DNA of 64,000 bases from Plasmodium brasilianum (GCF_023973825.1 NC_090121.1:1074001-1138000), one strand, 5' to 3'. Shown: positions 43,123 to 55,200, counted from the first letter of the stretch. Numbers and translations are program-made. Notes: generated from the sequence alone by a model not told the origin.

Positions 43123-43308
43123 ATGCTGCCTCACCCCCAGCATTTACATTTACTTAAAAAAATACAAGTAGAATCCCATAGTCGATTAAGACCTCTTATT
43201 ACCTACCCCTTAATAGGAGATTTACCTGAAATTGTTAAGCTTACTGTGAGGGTAAACAGCGGTAAAAATAGGAACGTGGTCAGTGCGCTTAATGTGCACA
43301 ACTTGTAG
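43123..43308 (+). CDS. Possible small ORF, 61 aa, on a GC-richer island upstream of the P4-ATPase
   Basis: ATG-to-TAG frame (MLPHPQHLHLLKKIQ... ending NVVSALNVHNL) with balanced composition and A/T-biased third positions. It is divergent to the P4-ATPase. The complementary strand is also open over part of the segment and has an acceptor-like and donor-like pair (TATTCAAG ... TTTCAG|GTAAAT), so the island could instead be a minus-strand exon, for example an untranslated or upstream exon of the ATPase; no phase-compatible join to the ATPase was found. Function unknown. Confidence 0.3.
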   Translation: MLPHPQHLHLLKKIQVESHSRLRPLITYPLIGDLPEIVKLTVRVNSGKNRNVVSALNVHNL

Positions 43309-44868
43309 AACTCTCACAATGTCTTGAATATAAAATGTGGACCCAATAGGAAGTATATGTTAATAAGTAAAACACAACAACCCTGACAAAGGGGAAATGG
43401 GGCACGAAAAAAATATTGCAGTACGACAACAACGGAATTAACAGTAAGTGAAAAAAAAAAAAAAGGTAAAAAGAATAAGTATAAAAAGTAAAAAGGAGAA
43501 TATGTACATAATACATGTAATTTGTATCACTTAACATAAAAGCGCTAACGAAATGCGCACCGGAAATGGCAATTATGTCACAGATGAAGTTGTTTTGGGA
43601 TAAGTAAAACTTTAAAAAAAAAAAAAAAAAAAAGAAGCACCAAGTAGTTAGCAGTAAATAGTAAACAGTGAACAGTAAACTATAAATAATAAACAAGAAA
43701 CGGTAAACGGTAAACGGTAAACGGTAAACTATAAAATATTAAATATAAATTGTTAAGTGTTAATTGTTAAGTGTATACTAAAAAGTGCGAAAAAAAATTC
43801 TTTAAAAGAAAAGAACTGTGATGATCATATTCTGGTAGTTCACTATGGGTGAAACGACTGAGCAAAATATATTTTTTAAACACATTTATGTGTATATGTA
43901 TATATGCATGTATGTATGTGTACATGAAGGCATACATACATACATACATAAATACATGCCTTTCTGCTTATTTAAGCGAGTTATGGTTTGTAGGAAAATA
44001 AGTTGGTATATCCATATCTGCTCATGCATGATATGTACACAGGGTCTCACGTATTTTCCCCTTTTTTTCCTTTTTTTTTTTTTTTTTTTGTTTAACGGAA
44101 ATTAACGAATGAAGCACAACTTTTCCATTTTGTAAAAATAGGACATAAAAAAAAAAAAAAAAAAAAAGTATAAAAATTAATATTGAAATATTAAGTGGAA
44201 ATAAAATTAAAATATTGCTTGGAAATAAATACATACGCAATAACTTCCTCTTTTGTTTGATAGGGGAATAAAAAATTTATAAGGATATTTCTAATGGCAG
44301 CGTGAAAGGGTACAACACGTTATATGAGCATAGGTATACGTAATATATGTATGTTCGTATGCATATATATATTTTAGGCTTCACTTCTTTACCTTGCTCC
44401 AGATTTTACATGTTAGTGTACATATATAATACAGAAAAAATTACCCAAAAAAAAAAAAAAAAATTGAAATTATGTCGAACGAGTTTGCTAAAAAATTTTA
44501 GTTTCTAAAAAGTAAAAAGGTACATCCTCTTTATGCTTACCATGTAAGGCAAACAGTTAAGTAAAAAATGAAAAAAGAAAGTTAATATATAAAAGATACA
44601 AAATAAAACATAAAAGATACAAAATAAAGGATAAAAGATACAAAATAAAAGATAAAAAATACAAAATAAAAGATAAAAAAAGCACTGCTTTTTAAATTTA
44701 ATTATTAACATGCTACACTGTTTAGCAAACTTAAAAATATAAATAAAAGAGTAAATACATAGAAGTAAAAGAAGAAAAAAAAAGTAAGAATAAAACATTG
44801 TACTATGTGAATTATGTTGAAAAATAAAAACTGCAACGTACAGAAACTACAATTCAAGTGTATAAACG

Positions 44869-44919
<51 letters not shown>

Positions 44920-45149
44920 TGTACACATGTTCATGTATGAGTGAATAATAGGTTTCCATTTTAGAAACACAAAAATGCTGACAAAAATGCACAAAAAATG
45001 AACAGTTCTGAATTTTTAATACATGTGAAAGAAAATAAAAATAAAATAAAATCGTAAAAAAGTTGCTCACTGTATATATATATATGAGTATATGTATATA
45101 TATATGTATGTATATGTATATATGAATTAGCCTCGGAAGGTATAAAAAA
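43309..45149. other. Intergenic region with AT microsatellites and AAAGATAC-type repeats
   Basis: AT-rich DNA between divergent neighbours. Holds A/T homopolymers, short GTAAAC and AACGGT repeats near 43640-43740, TACATA microsatellites near 43900-43960, an AAAATAAAAGATAAAAGATAC-type repeat at about 44585-44680 and a TA array near 44875-44910. No gene supported. Confidence 0.55.
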
Positions 45150-46880
45150 ATGGAAGGATTTAGAACAGCTGTTTTATTTATTATTATATATCTGTCTTTT
45201 TATTTGGCCCATTCAAAAATTGGTATGATCAAAATATATTGGTGGATATCGTGTGGGCTAATTTTAGTTAAATATCTCCCAGTACTATGTTATATATTTG
45301 TTCTCATCGTACTTATGCATACATATATATATATATATATATATGTAGATAAACTCTTGTGGGTGGATCATTTGCGAACTCTGTACATTTGATACTTTGA
45401 TGCTGTAAATTTTATACTGCTCTTATCTAAACTTATTTTGTGTTATAATTTCATCCCCATTTTTTTTCCTTTTAGACAATTTTGATGATATTATAATTGT
45501 TGAAGAGCCAGATGAATCAACAAATGGAGATGTGAACTCAGCAAAAAATTCGGAGGGTAAAAAGAGGAAAAAGAAAAAGGATAAAGAAAAAATAAAGAAA
45601 AAAGAAAAGAAACAGTCGAAATGCCTTCCATTATTTACTATACTGCCAACTGCAGAAACAACTAAAATAATTAGATATAAACGTATATATATATATATGA
45701 ATATGTATATATGTACCCATAGGAAGCTCTTAAAAATCAATGGGCTATAAAATAAAGACATTTGTTTACACCTTCCTTATCCGTGTGCCTCACTTTTTTT
45801 TTTTTTTTTTTATTTTCATTTCTAACATGTGCAGCTAAAAACGAAGGTAGTAACCGGAACGAGGTGCATGGAAGTATATTGTACTCATGGGTAGGAGAAA
45901 ATGAAAAATTGTTTTACTTAAAAATAGTATTATTTATATGTGTATTAATTGTAACCATTGTTAATGGTTTGATAGGGAAGAAAACGAATAGAATGATTGC
46001 TCTCTATTGGTTAAGGTCATGTAAAGATATATTTTTAGAACAATTTGCAAAGTTAGGTAATGATAAATCCTTTTTATTAGAAAAATCTTATGATAATTAT
46101 GATTTTTATTGTACTGGTAGAAAGAATTGTAATTATTATTTTGTTAACTTAAATTTATGTAAAAGGCAATGTTTATGGAGGTACTATATTTTAAATTATA
46201 TAATCAAACAAAATGATACTATGAATATTGCTATCAATTTTGAAAAATTGGATAAAAATATTTTATGTGTTTATAAAAAACATCAGAAAAAAAATATTGA
46301 ATATCGTTTCCCGAACTTAAATAAATACACAAAATTTTTGAGCAAAAAAGAGATAAAACAAGTGTATGAAATTAAAGGTGATTCATCTGAAATTGTTGAT
46401 TTAGTTTTAAGTGGTAAAATATTAAATTTCTTAAATACTTACGATAAATATATAAATTATTTATGTATTACTGATATTCCATTATTTGATTGTGAAGATA
46501 AAACGAATGAAAAAAAAGACGAAAATGTTAAAGTTGAAAAGCATAAATTTTGTTTTTTAAATTTTGTTATTCCAAAACATGTGGAGGATTTACGTTTATT
46601 AATCAATTTTTCTATTTACATGATCGATGCATGTTACTGCATTGAGTTATCGGAAAGGGTTAGAGATCATGTTAAAAAAATAAGAAGTATTGTTGAAAAG
46701 GAGGATATACGAAAGAAACAAGAATTAAGAGAATTACAAGAAAAAAAAAAGGCAAAAAAAATACAAGAAGAAAAGGAAAGAATTGACAAAATGTCCGCCG
46801 ACCAACAAAGGAAGTATGAGGAAAAGAAACAAAAAAAAAGTTTGAAAAAAATGAAGAAAATTAAAATTTTAAAAATGTGA
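45150..46880 (+). CDS. CCDC47: CCDC47-like ER membrane protein (PAT complex subunit), 441 aa, three exons
   Basis: Exons 45150-45222, 45476-45682 and 45835-46880; donors ATTG|GTATGA and AAAC|GTATAT, acceptors TTTTAG and TGCAG; phases agree. CCDC47 is an ER protein that works with Asterix in the PAT complex, an intramembrane chaperone for multipass proteins, and affects ER calcium. The order of features matches: signal peptide (MEGFRTAVLFIIIYLSFYLA), acidic segment DNFDDIIIVEEPDE, a Lys-rich stretch, one membrane helix (LKIVLFICVLIVTIVNGLIG) followed by the conserved cytosolic domain (YWLRSCKDIFLEQFAKLG), and a basic coiled-coil tail ending KKMKKIKILKM, which resembles the K/M-rich end of animal CCDC47. 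Length is close to the family's about 480. Exon 2 end is the least certain point. Confidence 0.85.
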
Positions 46881-46944
46881 TCATTTGTTTTAATTTCGCA
46901 CCCCTCGCTTTGTAATTTTTTACGTATTCATGTCGGACTGTATT

Positions 46945-47145
46945 CATATTTCTGTAACTCCATTTTGCATCCCTATTTTGTAGCTCTATTTTGTAGCCCT
47001 ATTTTGTATCCCTATTTTGTATCCCTATTTTGTAGCTCTATTTTGTAGCCCTATTTTGTAGCCCTATTTTGTAGCCCTATTTTGTAGCCCTATTTTGTAG
47101 TTCTATTTTGTAGCTCTATTTTGTAGCTCCATTTTGTAACCCTTT
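46945..47145. repeat. 13-bp tandem repeat ATTTTGTAGCCCT downstream of the CCDC47-like gene
   Basis: About thirteen units of ATTTTGTAGCCCT (variants with CTCT or ATCC) begin within 100 bp of the stop codon, so they probably lie in the 3' UTR or terminator region. The rest of 46881-47870 holds TTATTTTTTATTACA-type repeats near 47515-47620 and an A-rich stretch; no gene. Confidence 0.88.
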
Positions 47146-47706
47146 TTTTTTACCTACCCTATTTTGCTTGTGGTACCGCACAGAAGCGGGTACACATAAT
47201 CCTATATACAAAGACGTGCATACACAATTGTGCATACGCAAATGTGGGCACGTAATAAACATGTGTATATTAGCATATTTACTTCTCTTCAAATTGTCTT
47301 TTATTCTTAACATCCCTCTTTTTAATAATTAATATTTCCTCCTTTTGTTTTTATAAAAACTTTTTGAATTTTTTTTTTTATCTAATTTATATGCGTAAAA
47401 GGAGATGTAACTACATGCGCGATTGATGTATTTTACGGTTGTGTGGTGCGTATATTCATGCAATTTCGTTATATTGTTATTTCATTGTTTTGTTGTTTCG
47501 TTGTTTTGTAATATTATTTTTTTTATTATATTATTTTTTATTACATTATTTTTTATTACATTATTTTTTATTACCTTATTTTTTATTACATTATTTTTTT
47601 TTACTTTATTTTTTTTTATTGTTTTTTTTTCTTTTTGATATATTGCACATGATAAATACTAAAAAAAATTAATTCCTTAATTTATAATAAGATAAAATAT
47701 AAGAAA

Positions 47707-47744
<38 letters not shown>

Positions 47745-47870
47745 TTAAAAAAAAAGGTAATTTTAAAAACATGATTTATGTGTCCACTTAATTTGGCCTT
47801 GAGCATTTTCGTCAACGCAGAATAACTATATATGTATGCACTGTCAATTTGAGGTTATATATTACAAAAA

Positions 47871-49694
47871 TTATGTGTTTCGGAGGTAAGACTCATCAAC
47901 ATATTTTATAATGTCGATGAAAGACTCGTCCAGTGAGCTCCTCCCTATCAAAAACCCATCCACAAAGGTGTTGTCAAGGAAATTCTAAAAGAGGACAAAT
48001 ATGAAGCTGTGGTATCGTATATATAATAAAGCGAAGTAACGATGGGACACACACATACAAAAGGGATAAAAAAAAAAAAAAAAATAAAATAAAATAAAAA
48101 TATTTGTTGTACTTCACTTATGAAAGAATACCTTCATATTGTATTTTGTTATGGATCCACCGTAAACTATCTGCATTTCCTCGCTTATTTGTGCGTTTAC
48201 CTCTTCAGCAATGTTTTTCTTTATATCTTGGAAAAGTGGACAGAAAAAACAAATTACGTAAAATGAAACGAAATAGAGTAAAATAAAATAACATAGTTGA
48301 ATAAATGGACAAGGAGCGATGTAGCGAAATGGAGAAATAATAAATGGGGGTATGATTACACATATGAGTTCGCATGTCACTGCATATTGTTATAACTTTT
48401 TTTATGTAACACATTTTCCCTCTAATCAATAAATTTGTTCATCTTATTAATCATTTTTCATAATTTAAGCATACCCCAATAACAATTATTTATTACGTCA
48501 GATGATACAGGATTACCCGTTCCTACAGCGCAGCTGGGCTCCAAGGCGATGATTATATTTTTCATTTCGTCCTTTGAAATTTTCTTTTTGATAAACTTGA
48601 AAAGGGGTATATGCAAAAAAATTAAGTGAGCATGTGGACAAAGGAGTAAACAAAAAATTCAACAAATACCGTATTCGTTTTGTGAATATACATACATCTT
48701 ATGTGTACTCGTGTACATATACTCGTGAACGCGGACAGGTAAACAATTATGCTTATAAATATAAATATATATAAATATAAATATATATAAATATAAATAT
48801 ATATAAATATAAATATATATAAATATAAATATATATAAATATAAACATAAATATAAATATAAATATAAACATAAATATAAATATATACATATAAGCGGGC
48901 ATGTATACATGCATATGCGTATTTTTTTTCCCCTTTTAATGGGGCCTTACGGACAAAAGCTTCTTTATTTGCACGGAGTGGAAGCCAAACTTTTCATTTA
49001 TGTAATCTTCACCAACACACAAAATCACTTTCAATTTTGAATTAATCGCATTGTATACTTTTAATACTGTTTGCTCAAGGGTCTCTCCGTTGTTTCCAAA
49101 TCCTCTCTTTCTTTCACTGTGTCCTATTATAGTGTACCTACTTCCAAATTCATGTATTAATGTAGCTGTTGTTTCACCTGTATAAGCACCTAAACCGTTT
49201 ACTAAACTTACGTCTTGTGAACATGTATATATTTTTGAATTGTTTTCCTTAATCTTTTCAAGTAGGTAAGGAATAAATAATAAATTAAGAGATAAAATTA
49301 AATCTATTCTATTGGAATATTTAATTTTTGTTAAAATATCAATTAATCTATAAGCTTGTTCTTTTAACAGATAACATTTCCAGTTACCTATAATAATTTT
49401 TTTTTTATTTTTTTTTTTTTCTCTCTCACTATTAATATTATTATTAATATATGATACATATATTTTACTTAACTGTTTGTGGAAATTATTTTTTAAATTT
49501 ATGTTATTTAATTTGTTGTATGCATTTTGTGTAGTATATTTTCTCTTTTTTAATAATAGCCTTGATGAAATAAAAAAAAAAAATTTCTTTCTTATATCAA
49601 GTGTGACAGGTAAATCCTTTCGTGAAGAATAATTAAATTTAATGAATTTCAAATTTAGCAAATACACACATAACAAAGCAAGTATTTTTGCCAT
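47871..49694 (-). CDS. TPI: Triosephosphate isomerase with an N-terminal leader (apicoplast type), 357 aa, four exons
   Basis: Exons on the minus strand: 49694-48951, 48595-48475, 48226-48132 and 47984-47871, phases 0,1,0. TPI interconverts dihydroxyacetone phosphate and glyceraldehyde 3-phosphate. Catalytic residues are present: Asn/Lys in GNWKC near residue 102, His in GHSERKRGFGNNGE near 191, and Glu267 in IALEPSCAVGTG; the phosphate-binding YGGSITKYN and the final DGFLIGRSSLD are also seen. About 100 residues precede the enzyme: a hydrophobic signal (MAKILALLCVYLLNLKF) then a basic Asn/Lys/Ser-rich stretch, the usual bipartite apicoplast leader. This suits the isoform that feeds isoprenoid and lipid synthesis from imported triose phosphate. 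The loop-6 hinge reads PSCAVGTG instead of the usual PVWAIGTG. Exon 4 is required to complete the barrel. Confidence 0.92.
48763..48892. repeat. AT-only tandem repeat in intron 1 of TPI
   Basis: About seven units of AAATATAAATATATAT-type sequence, followed by AAACATAAATATAAAT variants, inside intron 48596-48950. They leave most frames open and create spurious Tyr/Leu-rich ORFs. Confidence 0.88.
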
Positions 49695-51653
49695 TTTAAA
49701 AGGAAGGAGAAAGATGTGTTAGTTAATGGTAAAGGACCGGGGTGGCGGGCATTTTGTGTGCTTATCTGTAGGAAGCACATATGCATTTAAGTATGCACGT
49801 ATGCAATAATGTACGTAGGTATGTATGCATTCATATATATACATGTATACGTATTAGAACCGCGGAAGACCAAAACAAAGCATTTTTCTTGTTATACGCG
49901 AAGCGCAAAACATTATGTTTGCAGGATAGTAAAATCAAATGATATGTAAAAACGATTTAAAAAAAAAAAAAAATGGCTCGAAAATATATGCACAAAAGTA
50001 ATGCCAAATATCTACAAAGAGGTTCGCAAAAGGCATCTCAAAAATATGTGCAAAAATGGGGTACAAAAAAAGTAGGTGGTGGATGTATATTCAAAGTGTC
50101 TCCTATAATTAACGACTTACACTAGATTGTATCATTTTTACATTAGCTGGGTGAAATAATTTTTTTTATTTTTTATAAAAAAACTTAACTCAGATATAAC
50201 TCAACACAATCTAATAAAAACAAGTTAAATAATTATTTGTTCAATTTATTTTATGTATGCCATCTCATAGTGAAGGAGAAAAGCACACATACGTGCGTAT
50301 ATACATACGTACATGTGTACATATATGCTTACATGTGTACATATATGCTTACATGTGTACATATATGCTTACATGTGTACATATATGCTTACATGTGTAC
50401 ATATATGCTTACATGCGTACATATGTGCTTACATACTCGATTACATACCGCATACACGATTACATACCAGTAGCTTCATACATATATGCATATCTCATTA
50501 CATACATACACAGAATAATTAAAAGCTATCGAAACGGCTATGTTCATGTAGCATAAATACCTTAAGTAGGAACACTAATGCGTTTTAAGTAATATATACT
50601 AGGTATAACTAAAACGTAAATATATTTTCAAAATGTATACAAAATGTACGTACTACTTACATTTATTATTCTATGTACAATTATAAATTATACTATTTAA
50701 TATAGCATAATATAATATGTAAATTTTTTTTAACAAAAATTATTACAAGTATAAAAATAAAAATGATTTATAAGGAGAATTTTGCTAGGTGTATTGCAAT
50801 ATTATATGAGGTTGTTATATTACTTTTGTTTTTCTATAGTTCTTTAAATGTTCACAAAGGGGAAAGTATAGTTAGTTTTTCATATTTTTATGAAAGATCC
50901 ATATAAAAATGTACTCAAAAATAGCACAAGTTTTAGGATTTACCTAGGCACAACAAAGTGGGAAGGCCCTATCCTTTTAGGTTACATGGATGTATGAGTG
51001 CATATATGTGTGCGGTTATGTATGTATGTATGCACATGCATTTATATTTATGTGTGCTCAGGTACTCATTTGAATATATATGGACATGACGCAATTCTTC
51101 ACGCGCTTATGTTCAAAACAACATGATGTTCATGATTTTACGCAATTTTTAATGGTCTTATAAAGGCAGAACAATGTACACACAGTAAATGTTTTTATGA
51201 AATTCTATTTTCACAAATTAAAATTCGAATTAAAGTTTTAAGAAAAAAAAAAAAAAAAAAAAAAAGACACTTTTTCTGTACATTTTATATTCTTATTTTT
51301 TTGTATTCTCTAACACTTGACAAACCAAGCATGGCGTTCCTCTGTTATAGTAAAAAAAATTATATATGTTTCTGGCCATTTCTTCTTACATAAAACTCCT
51401 ATTTTTTTTCAAACTTTTCACCTAAGGATAGGAATAGAACATATTAATGTTCCTCATCTTTTTCGTATTTGTATATATTACTGCTTTATATTTTTGCAAT
51501 TTTACGCATTTTGCTACAGCTCAGCTGGGTATTTTCTTTTTTTTTATTTACTAGAGTGCTAATGCTTGCAATGTAACTATATACACAAATAAAATAAAAT
51601 AAAATAAAACATCTTGTACGTAACAACTCTTTTTTTTTTCTTTTATTTTTACA

Positions 51654-51690
<37 letters not shown>

Positions 51691-52166
51691 CACGTAAATA
51701 AATAAGAAACATAAGAATAACAAATATATTCATACGTTAATTACGCAAGTGTATTTTTTAAAGAAAAGAAATAAAATAAATAAGCAGTCTTTAATGGTAA
51801 AAATTAAAAATACTGAACGAATGAATGTGTGAAGTGGACGTGACAAAAAAAAGAAAATATGTAAACGGATTACTAAAAAATCTATTTAATTTATTTATAT
51901 AATAAGGGGGGGGGGGGAAAAACAAAAAAAAAAAAACTCATAAATGATGATATTTTATTAATGTTATAAAATGTGTGTGCACATCTTATTCAATTTCTTC
52001 ATAGTGTGTTAATTAAATTATAAAATGAGTATTTGTTTCATTCTTTTTTACTTTCGTGAGGCTCCTTTTTATTCGTTTTTTATTCTTTTCGTTATTTATT
52101 TATATATTTATATATATATTTATTAAATAATTCGTTCATTCATTTATTCATTCATTCATATTACTT
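49695..52166. other. Intergenic region (2.5 kb) with a 20-bp repeat; no gene established
   Basis: Between divergent TPI and the convergent side of a small minus-strand gene. It contains the 20-bp array listed separately, TATG/TGCA-rich stretches near 50990-51060, A and T homopolymers (51242-51265, 51660-51690), a run of nine or more G residues near 51907 and ATTTATTT arrays near 52085-52160. A short, more complex patch at about 51317-51360 (translating QAWRSSVIVKK) stands out slightly but no gene model is supported. Confidence 0.5.
50305..50425. repeat. 20-bp tandem repeat ATATATGCTTACATGTGTAC, about six copies
   Basis: Near-identical 20-bp units; the TGTACATATATG core is itself nearly palindromic. 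All three plus-strand frames read as Tyr/Met/Thr/Cys repeats and are not genes. Confidence 0.9.
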
Positions 52167-52529
52167 TCATAGTTCGAACTCTCTGGTAAGTTTCTCGTTG
52201 CATTCTTTGCATTTTATGGTAATTGTTGCACAGAATTTATTATGTTCATGCTTTAAAATGTCTGTATTTACTGCTTTATTTATTATTTTTTTTTTTTCAT
52301 GGGGCCTAATTTTATCATTTAACGATGTGAAAATTTCAAAATGATAATCAGTCATAGTAGGATCAACTGTACTGCGTTTATTTGAGTCATAAAAACTTTG
52401 AGTAGGTATTTCACTTTTTAATGAAGATCTTCTACTCCTTCTATATTCTTTCCTTGCATTTATTTCTTTGTCATTCATGTAGTTACTCTTGTATAGTTTA
52501 GTTAAGCTATCCCCATTATGATAATCCAT
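52167..52529 (-). CDS. Small protein of unknown function, 120 aa
   Basis: Single frame from the first ATG (MDYHNGDSLTKLYKSNY) to TGA-type stop, with balanced composition unlike the surrounding AT repeats. The frame is open for eight further codons upstream of the ATG without another ATG, then a stop. The N-terminal half is polar and basic (NARKEYRRSRRSSLKSE); the C-terminus has a strand-like segment CATITIKCKECNEKLTREFEL with one CxxC pair that might bind metal only if partnered. No signal peptide or membrane helix. I do not recognise the family. Upstream lie two unusual 14-bp repeat arrays. Confidence 0.72.
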   Translation of the reverse strand: MDYHNGDSLTKLYKSNYMNDKEINARKEYRRSRRSSLKSEIPTQSFYDSNKRSTVDPTMTDYHFEIFTSLNDKIRPHEKKKIINKAVNTDILKHEHNKFCATITIKCKECNEKLTREFEL

Positions 52530-52654
52530 CTTAAACCTCCAGTCACTAGCCACTACTTAGTAGTTACTTTGTACTAGTTACAATTAGTTAATTAGTGACT
52601 GTTGTTTATTTAGTAGTTTTTTTGTATTTACTGTTGTGTATTATTAAATGTTAA

Positions 52655-52852
52655 TTATTATTAAATGTTAATCATTAAATGTTAATCATTAAATGTTAAT
52701 CATTAAATGTTAATCATTAAATGTTAATCATTAAATGTTAATCATTAAATGTTAATCATTAAATGTTAATCATTAAATGTTAATCATTAAATGTTAATCA
52801 TTAAATGTTAATCATTAAATGTTAATCATTAAATGTTAATTAATAAATTTTA
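52655..52852. repeat. 14-bp tandem repeat TTAATCATTAAATG, about 13 copies
   Basis: Near-perfect units starting about 120 bp upstream of the ATG of the 120-aa gene. The sequence contains the inverted pair TTAAT/ATTAA and is composed of A, T and a single G and C per unit. Confidence 0.93.
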
Positions 52853-52875
52853 ATTGTTAAATTTTAATTGTTAAA

Positions 52876-52975
52876 TTTTATCTATTAATTTATATCTAAT
52901 AATTTATATCTATTAATTTATATCTATTAATTTATATCTATTAATTTATATCTATTAATTTATATCTATTAATTT
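52876..52975. repeat. 14-bp tandem repeat ATTTATATCTATTA, about seven copies
   Basis: A second array immediately next to the first, with an unrelated unit but the same 14-bp period; the junction (TTAAATTTTAATTG) is intermediate between the two. The remaining stretch to 53832 is AT-rich with homopolymers and no gene. Confidence 0.9.
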
Positions 52976-53832
52976 TTAATTTTTTTTCTCCCCCACTGAT
53001 TTTTAAATAAAAGCGGGTAAAACCGACATAAACGTGTATCCGTGCGTACGAAGAATGGGCTTTAGTAAAAGTGTACTGGAACTTATTTGAAGCCTTATTC
53101 TTTACAACACTCTCCTGCAGCGTTGTTGTGTGTGTATGTATACATAATTATGTATATATATATGTATACCTATGCATACACATTTACACTCATATATAAT
53201 ATATATACACAGATTTGCTTTTTTGTTCTTTTCACATTTCTATTTCGACCAAGACAATAGCTTATTTCTAAATTCGTTTCGTTGCAATTTTGCACGAAAA
53301 CAAAAAAAAAAAAAAATTAAGAAAAATTTCACGCATACGTGTGTTTATATACATACGCATATATTTATATGAACATGCATATAGGCGTACATGGCAAAAT
53401 GAATAAATCTTATGCACAATGGGAAACATATATCCACTGGTAACGGCTAGGTTGTTAAAAAAAAAAAAAAATCGTCAAAAAAAGAAAAATGAGCTCCTTA
53501 GATATGTTCCTTCGATTTTATACGTAATTGTACGAAGAGTTTCCTAGGTTAACATCTAATGTTGTTGCATGTAAATGTACATATATACATATATATATTT
53601 AAGTGTGTGTGCGTGTGCACGTGTTATTATATACATACAGTTTGCTATACACTCTTATATTTGCCATTATACTGAAACCTCCAGGCATAAATAAATAATA
53701 AAATTTTTTAATTTGCCTATTATTCAATTTTTTTTTTAAGGCACTGAAATGTTTTTCTATAAAAAAATAAACATTGGTACAGGTGTAACAAAAAAAAAAT
53801 AAAAAAGAATATGCGTTTGTGTAACCTTCAAA

Positions 53833-54194
53833 ATGATTAAGTTGTCAAAGCAAAAAACGCTTTATAATTATTTGAATTATACAAACGGCAACGATATTTT
53901 TGTAAAAAAAAAAAAAAAAAAAAAAAAGCTTAAACTTATTTCTTTAAAATTTAATTATACAACTTATATGAAAACCTTGCAAAGGGACCTGCAAGTTACC
54001 AGTCCTCTTGTTAACAAAACAGTGTTATCCTCCAAATATGAACATTTTAAAGTATGTTAACATTTCCATGTAAAATCGAGGAGCTATATTTTTATTACCT
54101 GGAAAAAGTTATATTTAATTTTTTTTTCTCTTTTTAGTTTTCACTTTGCAATATTATATATGTACCCTTTCTTAGTTGTCCCTCTTATATATAG
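53833..54194 (+). CDS. Probable small two-exon gene, 91 aa, unknown function
   Basis: Exon 1 53833-54051 starts at MIKLSKQKTLYNYLNYTNG and ends HFK at a strong donor (AAA|GTATGT). After an 86-bp intron with a pyrimidine-rich acceptor (TTTTTCTCTTTTTAG), exon 2 54138-54194 adds FSLCNIIYVPFLSCPSYI and a TAG, in phase 0. The middle contains eight lysines coded by an A run of 23, then a basic amphipathic region (MKTLQRDLQVTSPLVNK). The basic N-terminus without acidic residues could be a mitochondrial presequence; this is inference. The sense-strand donor and acceptor quality are the main support. No family recognised. Confidence 0.45.
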
Positions 54195-55158
54195 TTTTAT
54201 ATTTTTCTATTTAAGGGTTTTTCTTTTTTGAAATTAAAAAAAAAACAATTAAAAAAATTAAGCGGCAAAACAAAATAGTCTCATGTGAGATAATATACGA
54301 GCAAAATATAGCTTACATAAGGTTAAAAAAAAATGCGCTCCTTCGCCTCTTTTTATTCTCCTTATATGAAGGATGCACCTTTAAGAACGATTAATCCATT
54401 ATGGGTATTAATGAGGAATCTAAAAAAAAAAAAAAAAAAAATCTTATTTTTGTCGTTTTTTCTAAAAATAACATACATGTGTATATGTATACAGTAATGA
54501 ATATCTATACAGTGTTGTATACCTATACAGATATGTATATCTATGCAATTACGTATATCTATGTAGTTACGTATATCTATGTAGTTACGTATATCTATGT
54601 AGTTACGTATATCTATGCAGTTTAGTACATATCTGTACAGTTTAGTATATATCTGTACAGTTATGTATATGTACATAGAGATGACCTGTACAATTAACCA
54701 AGCAAAAGTTTTATATATGAATAAAGAAACTTCGAATATTTAAGCTTGTGCATCCCCCTTAAATTTCATAAAAAATAAATAACTTAATGCAAGATGTTAT
54801 AAGTATGGCCATTTCTTCTATAAAGAGAAGGAATAAGCTAATAGATTCATTAAAAAAAAAATAAAAAAAAAATAAAAAAAAAATAAAAAATAATAAAAAA
54901 GAAAAAATAATAAAAAGTCGCTGTTTTTTATATTACTCGATCGCATTTAAAGTGTGGATCATCCTTAACTTGCATAAAGAAAAAAGAAAAAAATCAAAAA
55001 AAAAAAAAAATGCAGAAGGAAAAACTTATAAATAACCAAATAAAATAAAACAAACGAACGATTACTATAATAAGAGGTACTATACTATGCGAGAAAGAAG
55101 GACATCGTTGAGCCATATTAAAACACCGCTCACTTAAATTTAACGTACAAAGAGAAAC

Positions 55159-55200
<42 letters not shown>

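Noticed and set aside
43289..43696. Minus-strand Phe/Tyr-rich 135-aa ORF upstream of the P4-ATPase.
   Set aside because: Composition is that of T-rich noncoding DNA, it has no domain-like region and overlaps homopolymers.
50237..50556. Direct-repeat array that superficially resembles a CRISPR array.
   Set aside because: Units are contiguous without unique spacers, in a eukaryotic nuclear context; it is a minisatellite.
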